Shown here: positions 41,703 through 50,636 of the stretch, piece by piece
Layout of the letters: each line of letters starts with the position of its first letter
How positions within the stretch are numbered: position 1 is the first letter of the stretch
Source: Verrucomicrobiota bacterium
GTDB taxonomy: Bacteria > Verrucomicrobiota > Verrucomicrobiia > CAIQCK01
Length of the DNA stretch: 64,000 nucleotides
Assembly (NCBI GenBank): GCA_026397915.1
Contig: JAPLTX010000027.1
Location: 119,349-183,348 of the forward strand
Direction of reading: 5' to 3'
Position numbers and translations under genes: made by a program
The notes under the pieces: model-generated
Told to the model about the DNA's origin: nothing
Seen by the model: only the letters and a program-made list of their open reading frames with translations
Database searches by the model: none

Positions 41703-42920
41703 TCAAAACCGCAGTGTGAACTGTGCAGCAACGAGATGGCCGAAATCGCTGGAGACAGAGTCTTGGTGCTGAAGACTGTATTGCAGCTTGATCTGCGTGT
41801 GCGCTGTGAACCGGTAGCCGACTGCGACATCGCTGCGCCAGATATCCTGGCCCCATTGTGCGTAGCCTCCTGCGCCGTCGGGAACGGTGGCGAATAGTTG
41901 CTGGTTCCATCGTAGTGCCCCAAAGAACTGCGGGGTGAACTTGTATTTCGCCTCGAGGTAGTAGGCAAACGTGTCGGCGTTGCCTACGCGAGGGACATCG
42001 AAGCGCACCTCGTAAAATTCAGCCCAGATCTGCAGATGATGCCACGCGAAACCGATGTCCTGGCCGAGAACCAATTCGTGGTAATCGCCGATGCCGTGGC
42101 CGGGGGGAAGAGTCGGTTTGGCCTCGGCGCGAAAGTAAGGGCCGTTGCTCACGGAGACGCCGAGGTTCCACATCTGGTTCGGGCGAAAACCGAGGCGTCC
42201 GCTGGCGGTGGGATAATCGAAACCGACCTCAGTAGCGTCCCACGTTTCGGGGCGCGACGAAAGCGCTGCGTTTTTAACCTCGGCGGCGTAGTCGAACTGG
42301 CCGAGCCGGCCAGACGTTGAAACGCCGGTTGCATAGCTCGGCCCCCAAATCACGGGGTTATACGCGTATTTTGCAAAGACAAGCCCCCTGGTGAATCTTT
42401 TTGCCGACGAGGGCGCTCTGGAATCGTAGATAGCAGTGACGTTCTCGTAAGGCAGCGGTGCCGTGATGAGCGGATTCTCCCACGTTTGGTGCCGCTCAAC
42501 CCAATTGCCGACGACCGTTGCAAATTTGCCGGCCTGCACATTGAACCGTCCGTCATCCCATGGCGTGACTCGGAGCGCATATTCGTCAAGACGTGCCTCG
42601 GCACCACCGTCGCTTGGATCAAAGCCACGGTCCACGCGCGACTGGGCAAAGGCATAAACGTGCGAACCAAGTTGCACATCAAGAAAGAAGGTGAGGCGCG
42701 GATTGAAGAGGGCGTTGTCGCTCGCATAGATAAGTCCAGGTGCGGGCTGCTGGAAGTAGTAGCCTTCAAGGTCCATCAGGCCGCTGAGCCGTGCTCGAAT
42801 GTTATTGTTGAAGCCCGTGACGGTTAGCGCCTCATCAACTTGATCGAGAAAATCCTCGGCGCCGAGCCGACCGGCCGTCAACGCAACCAAAGAGAAACCG
42901 AGGACTTGGAGAACCTTCAT
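41703..42920 (-). CDS. Outer-membrane porin-like beta-barrel in a two-component operon
   Basis: A 405-residue protein with a Sec signal (VLGFSLVALTAGRLGAED) and a regular pattern of amphipathic strands ending in C-terminal phenylalanine (VAAQFTLRF). Strand-like examples are FFLDVQLGSHVYAFAQSRVD and EAKYKFTPQFFGALRWNQ. It resembles phosphate-selective or alginate-type porins in style, but I cannot assign a family. Its ATG overlaps the stop of the histidine kinase gene (ATGA at 42920-42917), so it is the last gene of the operon of regulator, cupredoxin and kinase and is probably tied to the signal sensed. Confidence 0.8.
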   Translation of the reverse strand: MKVLQVLGFSLVALTAGRLGAEDFLDQVDEALTVTGFNNNIRARLSGLMDLEGYYFQQPAPGLIYASDNALFNPRLTFFLDVQLGSHVYAFAQSRVDRGFDPSDGGAEARLDEYALRVTPWDDGRFNVQAGKFATVVGNWVERHQTWENPLITAPLPYENVTAIYDSRAPSSAKRFTRGLVFAKYAYNPVIWGPSYATGVSTSGRLGQFDYAAEVKNAALSSRPETWDATEVGFDYPTASGRLGFRPNQMWNLGVSVSNGPYFRAEAKPTLPPGHGIGDYHELVLGQDIGFAWHHLQIWAEFYEVRFDVPRVGNADTFAYYLEAKYKFTPQFFGALRWNQQLFATVPDGAGGYAQWGQDIWRSDVAVGYRFTAHTQIKLQYSLQHQDSVSSDFGHLVAAQFTLRF

Positions 42921-44704
42921 GCAGGGTCAGCCGTGGTGATGGACGATGGCTTCACAAACCGAAAACGCACCTCGAACTCCGTCCAAGTGTCATCCGAACA
43001 GATCAACCGCAAGTCGCCGCCGTGGATGCGGGCGAGTTCCCGGGCGAGGTTCAGGCCCAAGCCGTGGCCGGGAATATTCTCGCCAACGGAGGCGCGATGA
43101 AACCGTTCGAAAATGTGCTTCTGCGCCGTGGGCGGGATGGGACGGCCTGTGTTGCCGATGGAAAGGAGCACCTGGTCACCATCTTGCCGGGCCGCCACGC
43201 GGACGCGGCCTCCAAGGCGGTTATACTTCCGGGCGTTTTCCAGAAGGTTCCGCACGATGAGCACTGTGTAGCGTTTTTCACCGGCGATGTGGAGCGCGGC
43301 AGGAAAGTCCGGTTCGACGGCAAGATCGAGTGCGTTGGGCTGGGCGCCGACGTCATCCAACTCGGCTTCGATGACTTGTGAGAGGTTCACTGGAACAAAA
43401 TCCAGTTGAAGCCGGCCTGCGTCCATTCGCGAGAGGAGAAGGAGGTCTTCGATAACACTTGTGAGCCGGTAGGTCTGGTGGACCAGCTCGGAAACTTCTT
43501 CGCGCATCTCCGGCGCAAGATCTTCCTGTGTGAGCAGTTCTTCGAGGCCAGCACGGAGAACGGTCACCGGGGTCTTCAGTTGGTGCGAGGCGTCGGCGGA
43601 AAAACGAACGGATCGTTGCAGTTCCACGTTGGTATGTTCGAGCGCGGCTTCGGCCAGCTTGCGCTGAGCGCGGTTCTCCTCCGAGTCCACCGCAAGTTTT
43701 TCCACCGGCACCGAAAGCCGCGCGGAGAAGAAGTGGCTGGCGACAAACCCCACGAGCAACATGAGCGCGCCCGCGCCGAGGATTTGCCAGCGCACTTGCC
43801 GCTGTCTTGCGAGCAAATCCGTGAGCGGGAAGATGCACACCTCGTAAGCGGGCGGGTAGAACGAGTCGGGGTTGAGCAACTTATAAAAGAGCAGATGCGG
43901 CACCCCATCAACATGGACAGAGAGACTTCCTTCCCCGCAATCCGGAGTCGTGGCAACGCGAGACATTTCGTTGTCGAGCGCCGTTTGCACAGTCTCCCCG
44001 AGCGATGATAGATGCAGCCGGCCGTTCACCCAGATGCCTCCCTTGATCCCGTTGGCCTCGCGGTTGCCGACCACTTCAGCGGGCTTGAACCCAAGCACCA
44101 ACGCGGCGATGACTTCATCCGTCTCGATGGAAATAATCGGCACGGCGATGACCTCGGAAATAGTCTCGCCGGCAATGCCATTGTGTTTTACGAGATAGCC
44201 GAGCTGCCGCTCGCGTGGCACTGCTTTCAAGGCAAGTTGCGATTCCTCCTCCCGCCTCAGTTCGCCCACGTCCTTCGGGTTTGGCGGCGAAATCACGGCG
44301 CCCTTGAGATCGAGGAAGCGGTAGAATTCCGCGTGAAGCCCATGTGAGACTGACTCCGGGGTGTGATTAGCCGCTTCCATCACGTCACGCAACTCGTCTT
44401 TAGCGCTGGGATACAAGAGATCAAGCGCGTTGTCTTCCAGCGCGGCGTGAAGCCGGGGTTTTCGCGCTAGCGCTTGGCACCGCTCTACAAGCGTGGCGTG
44501 ACGAACCTCCCGGGTGTTGTGCAACGAGGCAAGCTCGCCTTGAAATTCGCGTTGCAAATGGCGCGCCGTTTCGGCAGCAAGGTTGCGCTGCTCGACATAA
44601 AGCCCGGAAGCCGTGATTGCCGCAACCACAATCATCATCGCCACCAGCAGCTTCAATCGGAAGCCGGTGCGGACGGGTTTTCTCGGCTCGATCGGGGAAG
44701 TCAC
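42917..44704 (-). CDS. Transmembrane sensor histidine kinase
   Basis: A 595-residue kinase. TM1 is at ~18-38 (LLVAMMIVVAAITASGLYVE), a periplasmic sensor domain of about 250 residues follows, and TM2 is at ~305-325 (ILGAGALMLLVGFVASHFF). A HAMP-like linker and coiled coil then lead to the kinase core with phospho-histidine in SADASHQLKTPVTVLR, N box VRNLLENARKYN and G2 box GHGLGLNLARELA. The stop overlaps the porin start and the start overlaps the cupredoxin stop (ATGA at both ends), so expression is tightly coupled. Its cognate regulator is the OmpR-type gene at the head of the operon. Confidence 0.92.
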   Translation of the reverse strand: MTSPIEPRKPVRTGFRLKLLVAMMIVVAAITASGLYVEQRNLAAETARHLQREFQGELASLHNTREVRHATLVERCQALARKPRLHAALEDNALDLLYPSAKDELRDVMEAANHTPESVSHGLHAEFYRFLDLKGAVISPPNPKDVGELRREEESQLALKAVPRERQLGYLVKHNGIAGETISEVIAVPIISIETDEVIAALVLGFKPAEVVGNREANGIKGGIWVNGRLHLSSLGETVQTALDNEMSRVATTPDCGEGSLSVHVDGVPHLLFYKLLNPDSFYPPAYEVCIFPLTDLLARQRQVRWQILGAGALMLLVGFVASHFFSARLSVPVEKLAVDSEENRAQRKLAEAALEHTNVELQRSVRFSADASHQLKTPVTVLRAGLEELLTQEDLAPEMREEVSELVHQTYRLTSVIEDLLLLSRMDAGRLQLDFVPVNLSQVIEAELDDVGAQPNALDLAVEPDFPAALHIAGEKRYTVLIVRNLLENARKYNRLGGRVRVAARQDGDQVLLSIGNTGRPIPPTAQKHIFERFHRASVGENIPGHGLGLNLARELARIHGGDLRLICSDDTWTEFEVRFRFVKPSSITTADPA

Positions 44705-45345
44705 GGTAAGTTCACGTGGAGCGTTGAGCCGCTCTTGAGTTCTACGGGGATTTCAAGCGTTGTCTTGCTGCTCAACCATGCCTTCAACTTGTAATGACCT
44801 GATGGAAGATCGCTCAGCCGAAACCGGCCATCGGTGTCGGTGGTCACGAAATGCGGGGTTTCGAGCACGAGAATCAGCCCGCGCATGTGCTCGTGGATGT
44901 CGCACCGCAACGTCACCATCCCGGGCATGTCGAACATCTGCGAGGGAACCGGCTTCTCGTCCGAGCGGTAACGCCCGAGATCAAAGCGCTTCGTCGGCGA
45001 GTAGGAGAAAATGTTGTGATAGGTGTTGTCCAGATTCGGAAATTCCACTTTCGTGCCGGCCTGCACTGGCAACAACGGTGGCACGAACATAAGATCCTTC
45101 TGGGCCATCTGCGCGATCGGCGGCGTGGTTGGTTTTAGAAACGAACCTTCGAGGTAAACGACGGCGATCGGCGGACTCGGCGCGATTACGCCTCCCTTCG
45201 TGACGATCTCGTAGCGTTTGTTCATCACGGGAGCGGAGCGCGCCTTTGGCAATTCCACGCGCCCTTCAATCACCGATTGCGCGCAAGCAACCCCTGCCAG
45301 TAAAGCGAACGTTGAAACGAGGAAGAGGCATTGGGGAAAGTTCAT
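44701..45345 (-). CDS. Secreted cupredoxin-like protein with carboxypeptidase-regulatory-like domain
   Basis: A 214-residue exported protein (signal LFLVSTFALLAGVACAQS). The central part is plastocyanin-like: NLDNTYHNIFSYS supplies one histidine and LRCDIHEHMRG the C-x2-H-x2-M cluster, together a plausible type 1 copper site. The C-terminal ~50 residues (TDTDGRFRLSDLPSGHYKLK) are a carboxypeptidase-regulatory beta-sandwich. I chose ATG 45345 for the signal peptide; an in-frame ATG at 45369 would overlap the regulator stop. Encoded between regulator and kinase, it may bind the metal or act as an accessory sensor; this is inference. Confidence 0.8.
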   Translation of the reverse strand: MNFPQCLFLVSTFALLAGVACAQSVIEGRVELPKARSAPVMNKRYEIVTKGGVIAPSPPIAVVYLEGSFLKPTTPPIAQMAQKDLMFVPPLLPVQAGTKVEFPNLDNTYHNIFSYSPTKRFDLGRYRSDEKPVPSQMFDMPGMVTLRCDIHEHMRGLILVLETPHFVTTDTDGRFRLSDLPSGHYKLKAWLSSKTTLEIPVELKSGSTLHVNLP

Positions 45346-45358
45346 CGAAGTAACAAGA

Positions 45359-46048
45359 CTAAGGGTCATCGCGACTCGGTGCGCGAACGGTGTAACCGAC
45401 GCTTCGGATCGTATGAATGAGCGGCTCAGCAAAGCCGGCGTCCACCTTCTTGCGCAAGCGGGTGATGAAGATCTCCACGGTTCGGGTATCGTATTCGTGG
45501 TCGCGTTGCCAAACCCGCTCGCAAAGCTCCGTGCGGGAAAACACGCGCCCCGGTTCCTGCACAAGCACTTGCAACACATCGAACTCGCGTGGGGACAGCG
45601 CAATGATCTTGCCCGCGCGAGCGACGCGGCGATTCCGCACGTCCATGTGCAGGTCAGCGACATCGAGCAGGTCGGCAGCAACCGGCGTGGCCGCCCGGCG
45701 CCCCAGTGCTTCAACGCGGGCAACCAGTTCCTCCATGGAAAAGGGTTTCGCCAGATAATCATCCGCCCCTGCCTTCAGACCCTTCACGCGGTATCCTACT
45801 TCGCCGCGCGCTGTGAGGATGAGGACGCGCGCGGGAGACTTGGACTGGCGAAGCCTCGCGAGCAGGGAAAAGCCGTCGAGACTGGGGAGGTTCAAGTCGA
45901 GAACGATGATCTCTGGTGGATGCTCCAGCGCAACCTTCAGCCCTTCGGCGCCATCGTGCTGCGCCACTGCGTCATGTCCGTGCCGCATCAGCGCGCGAGT
46001 GACATGCCGGGCAAGCATGGGCTCGTCTTCAATAACAAGGATGCGCAT
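45359..46048 (-). CDS. OmpR/PhoB-family response regulator
   Basis: A 229-residue DNA-binding regulator. The receiver domain has acidic E8/D9 (VIEDEP), phospho-accepting D51 in IIVLDLNLPSLDGF and the switch lysine in GADDYLAKPFSMEEL. The winged-helix domain carries SPREFDVLQVLVQEPGRVFS and ERVWQRDHEYDTRTVEIFIT, typical of OmpR. The start at 46048 (MRILVIEDEP) is preferred over ATG 46081, which would add 11 unlike residues. It is the first gene of the operon leading through the cupredoxin, kinase and porin genes. Confidence 0.93.
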   Translation of the reverse strand: MRILVIEDEPMLARHVTRALMRHGHDAVAQHDGAEGLKVALEHPPEIIVLDLNLPSLDGFSLLARLRQSKSPARVLILTARGEVGYRVKGLKAGADDYLAKPFSMEELVARVEALGRRAATPVAADLLDVADLHMDVRNRRVARAGKIIALSPREFDVLQVLVQEPGRVFSRTELCERVWQRDHEYDTRTVEIFITRLRKKVDAGFAEPLIHTIRSVGYTVRAPSRDDP

Positions 46049-46175
46049 ATGCGTGGAAACTGCGCCACAAAACACACGCATTCAAGTGACAAATCAACAA
46101 TGATACTGAACAACGATCCGTGGTGGATTTTGTTGTAGTCCCAGGCGTCCAGGGTCGCTTTCACGAAGGATACAA

Positions 46176-46267
46176 CCGCAGCAACAACACCCGCGCCGGT
46201 TCCCCTGTCGCTACGCTGCCAGCCATTCCCTTCGAGGCCGTTCAGAAATGACGCGCTGAAGCTATGG
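46176..46267. repeat. Diverged ~90-bp dispersed repeat, copy B
   Basis: Partner of copy A at 40034-40127 in the same orientation. It lies in the 284-base gap between the response regulator start and the stop of the large secreted protein gene. The two copies bracket the block holding the orphan kinase and the coupled two-component operon. No coding potential was recognised. Confidence 0.6.
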
Positions 46268-46332
46268 CCGATCACTGGAACAAGCTTTCAGTTGTTATCT
46301 CTTAAAAGAACCCGCGCCTCACACGCGCATCT

Positions 46333-48480
46333 TCACCGTGGCGGTTCGGCCGGCTTCTGCCTCGATTGTTCATACTTCTCCAGCGCCGCTTTGACTTTCG
46401 GATTGTCCCTCGCAGCGACTAGACCCTGCGAGGCGCCATACCAGAGCGCGCGCTCTGCCGGGTTGTCGAGAACGGCGAGGAGGAACGCGATGGCCCGCGT
46501 GTTATTCTTCTCAGCAGGCGCTTGAAGCGCAAAGACGGCCGATGATTTGAGGATTCCGTGCTGGTCGTGGTGCAGGAGCATCTGGAGCGCCTCCGCATGG
46601 CCGAGAGCCGCGGCGATCCCCAGCGCGTCCGGGGCGAAGGAACTCAGCGGTTTCGTCCCGAGCGACTGCTTCAGCGCCTCGAATGCCTTTGTGTTGCCCT
46701 TACCAGCTTGCTCGCCGAGGATGTCGTAGGCCGCGTGCATGAGCGCGAGGTTGGATATGAGCCGGTCCCTTTCCTTGACGTAGTCTATGTCCCGATAAAG
46801 TTTTTTAGCGGTGTCGAGCAGTTCGTCGAAAGCTTTCGGGTCGCCCTCAACAATGCGTGTGGCCAGCGTCCGCATGGTCTGTTTGGCGGTGTCGAGGAGC
46901 GGATCGGGGGCGGGCGGGGTGCGTTTGATGGGGGGAGCAACAGTCACGGGCGCTGCCCGCCGCGGCGGTGGCCCGCGGCGGCGCCAGTCCTTCACCGGGT
47001 ATTCGAGCGTTGCGGCAGGGGCTTTGGGGGTCACCCAGATCCGAAGAGGGTTGATGGGGACGCTCGCCAACACCTCGCGAGGGACACGGATGTCAATGCA
47101 GCGGCCCAGGATTTTCAGGACACCGCCGGAGTTGTTCACGCTTTCAGAGTGGCTTTCATCACCCTTACGCCGGAGGGTCAGGATGTAGCTCACAAAACTT
47201 TGCTTCTTCTGCGTAGCAGTTCGGGTGCCGATGACCTCCCCCACGGAAAGCCTTATCCCTTCTTGGATGTTGAGAGCGCCAATGCTTACGCCCGGGCTGT
47301 AGATCATATCTGACGGACTAGGGTCATCCGTGAGCGTGGAATCAGGAAACAGGAGATCCGTTGCGTGAATGAACCTGACGTAGAGAAACACGGAATCGCT
47401 GGTGGTCTGCACGCTCCAAGCCGGGTCGCCTGTGGCCACGGCCTCGATTCCTGACCAGTCTTCGCCGCCTTCGATAAATGGCGCGGTGTCCGGCGGCAGC
47501 CAGAAGGCTCTGGCGAGGTCGCTTGGCGGACGGTCCTGGACGCGGGTGAGGTGAAGCTTCCATTGACCATCCTCCATCAGGAACAGGTCGAAACAGTAAG
47601 CCAGCGCGCCGCGCGAGTCCTTCAACGCGTAATAAACGCCGGCGGTTTTTGATCTCAGGGAAACAGACGAAACATCCGGCGCGTAATTGCGGCTGGGCGG
47701 CCTTCGGCGCCATGACGCCTTTTGCTCCTCGGTCATCTGGCCCAGCGATTCCTTGCTGCGCATCTCGAGCGCAACCTTGCCCTTGCCGGCTTTGATGGCC
47801 GAATGAAATTTCTCAAAAACTTCTTTGACGGCGGCCTCTCTCGCCTGCACGTCTTCCGGCGATGTGGCCGGGACGACACCCGATTTCATGTCATGCTCAA
47901 TCTTGTCCCTCTCAGCGCAAAGAGCGTCTTTTCCCAAGACCAGTCTCATGCACGCGCTCTCCATCGTTGGCGCGTGCAAAAACAATCGAACGGTGGTTGC
48001 CTCAGGGTTTGGCCCGGAGGTCGTCAATTTCCAATCACATTTGAAAAACGGTCTGACCTTCAGACACTCTTCCCACGATGGGTCCGAGTGCGGATGGCTG
48101 TCCATGTTTATGAAGGGTTCGCCGTATTTGGCAATGAGCATTTGCCGGACTTGCCGGAGCTGATGGAGAGGGCGCTGGTCGCGATTAAGCTGGAAGTCCA
48201 CGAATCCATTGGAGAGCTTGTCATTCACAAAACGCAGAAGCCACCACGCTGCCGGCTTGCCTAGGTAGCCGCCCCCGCGCAAGCTGATCGTTCCGAGGAC
48301 GCCGCCTTCTTGTTTCTCGAATCTTAGCTGGCGGTTCGAAAGAGCGATCTTCTTGGCCGCTTCCATGGATGTCCCCCATCGGATGCCGATGAAATCATCC
48401 ACGGTCGCCGAGCGGGATTGCAACGAAGCGCCACAGAGACAGAGAGACAGCAGGACGCTGATGTGGTAGTGCGTTTTCAT
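46333..48480 (-). CDS. Large secreted protein of unknown function
   Basis: A 715-residue protein with a Sec signal (ISVLLSLCLCGASLQSRSA). Residues ~25-150 contain FIGIRWGTSMEAAKKI and MLIAKYGEPF, a pattern seen in small secreted domains of unknown role. The middle (~205-330) resembles a SnoaL/NTF2-like module (EKFHSAIKAGKGKVALEMRS). A beta-rich region with a segment like a DOMON or CBM9 domain (GEDWSGIEAVATGDPAWSVQ) follows, and after a proline-rich linker a helical C-terminus with ankyrin/HEAT-like repeats (LGIAAALGHAEALQMLLHHD). No family could be named. It stands alone between two-component genes and a glycosidase-like gene. Confidence 0.75.
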   Translation of the reverse strand: MKTHYHISVLLSLCLCGASLQSRSATVDDFIGIRWGTSMEAAKKIALSNRQLRFEKQEGGVLGTISLRGGGYLGKPAAWWLLRFVNDKLSNGFVDFQLNRDQRPLHQLRQVRQMLIAKYGEPFINMDSHPHSDPSWEECLKVRPFFKCDWKLTTSGPNPEATTVRLFLHAPTMESACMRLVLGKDALCAERDKIEHDMKSGVVPATSPEDVQAREAAVKEVFEKFHSAIKAGKGKVALEMRSKESLGQMTEEQKASWRRRPPSRNYAPDVSSVSLRSKTAGVYYALKDSRGALAYCFDLFLMEDGQWKLHLTRVQDRPPSDLARAFWLPPDTAPFIEGGEDWSGIEAVATGDPAWSVQTTSDSVFLYVRFIHATDLLFPDSTLTDDPSPSDMIYSPGVSIGALNIQEGIRLSVGEVIGTRTATQKKQSFVSYILTLRRKGDESHSESVNNSGGVLKILGRCIDIRVPREVLASVPINPLRIWVTPKAPAATLEYPVKDWRRRGPPPRRAAPVTVAPPIKRTPPAPDPLLDTAKQTMRTLATRIVEGDPKAFDELLDTAKKLYRDIDYVKERDRLISNLALMHAAYDILGEQAGKGNTKAFEALKQSLGTKPLSSFAPDALGIAAALGHAEALQMLLHHDQHGILKSSAVFALQAPAEKNNTRAIAFLLAVLDNPAERALWYGASQGLVAARDNPKVKAALEKYEQSRQKPAEPPR

Positions 48481-48484
48481 GGCA

Positions 48485-50581
48485 TTAGAAATCGAATCCG
48501 CGCCGGTCTGACTTCATTTTGGGCGGAGGGGGCGGTTTGGTGGAGGCGTAGTCCACGACAATCACCTTGTAGATGCTCAGGCGCGGCAATTTCACCAGCA
48601 GCGAATGCTCGCCGGCGCGCCATTCAGGTCGCGCGGCGTCGGCTGAATCCGGATCGAGCGCGGTGATGCCGCGAGGCTTCAGGTCCTGCGGCACCGGCAG
48701 GCGCAACATGATGTTCTCTATCGGCGTGGGCGGCGGCGCGCCAACGCCGAGCGGGACGTTGTAGTTGACGATGTGGTAGCAAGCGCGCACATCCCACGTC
48801 ACGCGGTCGCGACGGGTGAAGGCGTTGACGAAGACGCTCTTCAACTCCGGCCGCTCGTCTTCGTCGAAGACGGAGCCGTTGACGTGGACGTAGTTGGCCA
48901 GCCACGATGGCACGGCGTCGGGCGCGGCGAGCGTGGCCATCCGCATCACCAATCCCTTGGCTTGGCCGCGCGACTTGGCCAGCGCTACGAGCGGTGAGTC
49001 CTCCGGATGTTCGCCAACCAGCAGCACGCTGCCACCGCCGCGCACCCAGTCGGCGATGATGCCGAGCCGCTTCGGTTCGGAGCGCGTGATTTCCGGCACC
49101 ACCAGCGCAGGATAGCGGCGGAGGAAGTTGTTGGTGGTGAAGCTCTCCTCGGTGACGTAATCAAAGGGCACGTGCCCGGCGAGCAACTGCGCACCGACCT
49201 GCTCAGCGGCGACGACGTGCTTCTTGTTGCCGGCGAGTTTCTGTTCGCTCCAGAAAACCACGCCGATTGCCGCGAACGAATCGTTGCTGCGGTAAAGATC
49301 GGCGTTGCGCTCGTAAAAACCGCGCCACTGCTTCAGCACCGCCAAACCGTCGGGAAGCTTGGGCGGGATCAGAAATCCGCCGCCGTTGCCGAACGCCGCC
49401 ATCTCGGCGCAACCGAGCGCGGCGCTGGCGCGGTTCATCTCGAACTGCGGCTGCGACTTCGGGTAACCGCTGCGCGTAAGGATGATCGGCTTCACCATCT
49501 TGCGCACGCACTGGACGAACTTCAGCTCCGTCACGTTGTGGTTGACGTGCTTGCCGTCCGCGAGGCCGGGATGCGTGCCGAACTGGCCTTGGGACTTCTC
49601 GAACATCACGTAGTCGCTGTCGGCAAAGACCAGCCGCACCGCTTCGTAGCGATTGTGGCCACCGTTGGGGAAGATTTTGAAACTGCGCGCGGCCTTGTCG
49701 CCCTTGCCGGCGCTGGCCGTCGCGCTCACGGCGGCGGTGCGCAGGCGGAGCTGAAACTGGTGCAAGCTCTCCATCCAAAAGCGCTGCGCCTCCTCGTAGA
49801 AGCGCGCGTCGCCGCCCGGCACGGCTTGCCTAATGTCGTCGTTCGCAAGGCCGCGCTTCTTCGCCCAGTCGCGGAAAAGTTTCTGGCACTGCTCGCAGTA
49901 GCAGCGCTCGGTGGCGCCGTTGTCCACAAACGTGCCGTCGTAGCCGCAGCGGACGAGGAGCTTGACGACGCGCGTCAGCCAGTGCTGCCAGTTCGGGTTG
50001 TTGACGCAGGCGGCGTAGCGGTGGTTTGGCTCATAAGCTGGATAGAAGTCGCCGTCGTATTTGTAAAAGCGCTGGAAGTCTCCCTGCGGGTCGAGCTGCA
50101 ACCACTTCGCCGGGTCGGGCGCGGGGCGCAGGCCGAGCATGAACGGCCCGGAGTATTTCTGCCAGTCGTCGTAGAACGACCAGAAGCCGGTGCGCTTCTG
50201 GTGATGGCCCGCGACGGTCATCCCGCAGATGTAAGGCATCACCATCTTCACGCCGGCGTCATGCAGCGCGCGGACCATCGCGGTGAGGTCGCTGACGCGT
50301 TGGGTGACTTCGGCGGGCGTCAGGCGCTTGACGTCGTCGCCCTTACCGAACGCCTGGTTCTCGCCGCCGAGCGCGCGGATCGGCCCCCAGTTGTGCGTCA
50401 TCGGCACGTCCTTGCCGAGGTGCAGCAGTTCTGGCGGCGCGGCGGAGACGCGGGCAAGCCATTCGGCGTCGCCAACGTGGTTGGAGCCGTAGTCGAGCAC
50501 GTAGGTGATTGGCGGCTCGGTGAGGCCGCTGGCGAGCGGCGCGAGTTGCGTGGCGGTGGCGAGCAAGAGTGTCGTAAGCAT
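48485..50581 (-). CDS. Glycoside-hydrolase-like protein with trimerisation-type domain
   Basis: A 698-residue protein. The N-terminal ~20 residues are hydrophobic (LTTLLLATATQLAPLASG) and may be a signal peptide. Residues ~30-400 look like a TIM barrel of the GHL/GH42-related kind: HDAGVKMVMPYICGMTV, CGYDGTFVDNGATERCYCEQ, then CQKLFRDWAK, and DYVMFEKSQGQFG. Residues ~440-560 (YPALVVPEITRSEPKRLGII then ADWVRGGGSVLLVGE) resemble the glutamine-amidotransferase-like trimerisation domain of beta-galactosidases. The start at 50581 is chosen to avoid overlap with the divergent MFS gene 55 bases away. Substrate unknown. Confidence 0.65.
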   Translation of the reverse strand: MLTTLLLATATQLAPLASGLTEPPITYVLDYGSNHVGDAEWLARVSAAPPELLHLGKDVPMTHNWGPIRALGGENQAFGKGDDVKRLTPAEVTQRVSDLTAMVRALHDAGVKMVMPYICGMTVAGHHQKRTGFWSFYDDWQKYSGPFMLGLRPAPDPAKWLQLDPQGDFQRFYKYDGDFYPAYEPNHRYAACVNNPNWQHWLTRVVKLLVRCGYDGTFVDNGATERCYCEQCQKLFRDWAKKRGLANDDIRQAVPGGDARFYEEAQRFWMESLHQFQLRLRTAAVSATASAGKGDKAARSFKIFPNGGHNRYEAVRLVFADSDYVMFEKSQGQFGTHPGLADGKHVNHNVTELKFVQCVRKMVKPIILTRSGYPKSQPQFEMNRASAALGCAEMAAFGNGGGFLIPPKLPDGLAVLKQWRGFYERNADLYRSNDSFAAIGVVFWSEQKLAGNKKHVVAAEQVGAQLLAGHVPFDYVTEESFTTNNFLRRYPALVVPEITRSEPKRLGIIADWVRGGGSVLLVGEHPEDSPLVALAKSRGQAKGLVMRMATLAAPDAVPSWLANYVHVNGSVFDEDERPELKSVFVNAFTRRDRVTWDVRACYHIVNYNVPLGVGAPPPTPIENIMLRLPVPQDLKPRGITALDPDSADAARPEWRAGEHSLLVKLPRLSIYKVIVVDYASTKPPPPPKMKSDRRGFDF

Positions 50582-50636
50582 AAGCGGCTTTTCCGTTGGC
50601 GCATGTCCGGCGCGCTGGCTATTGTCGCAAACAACG

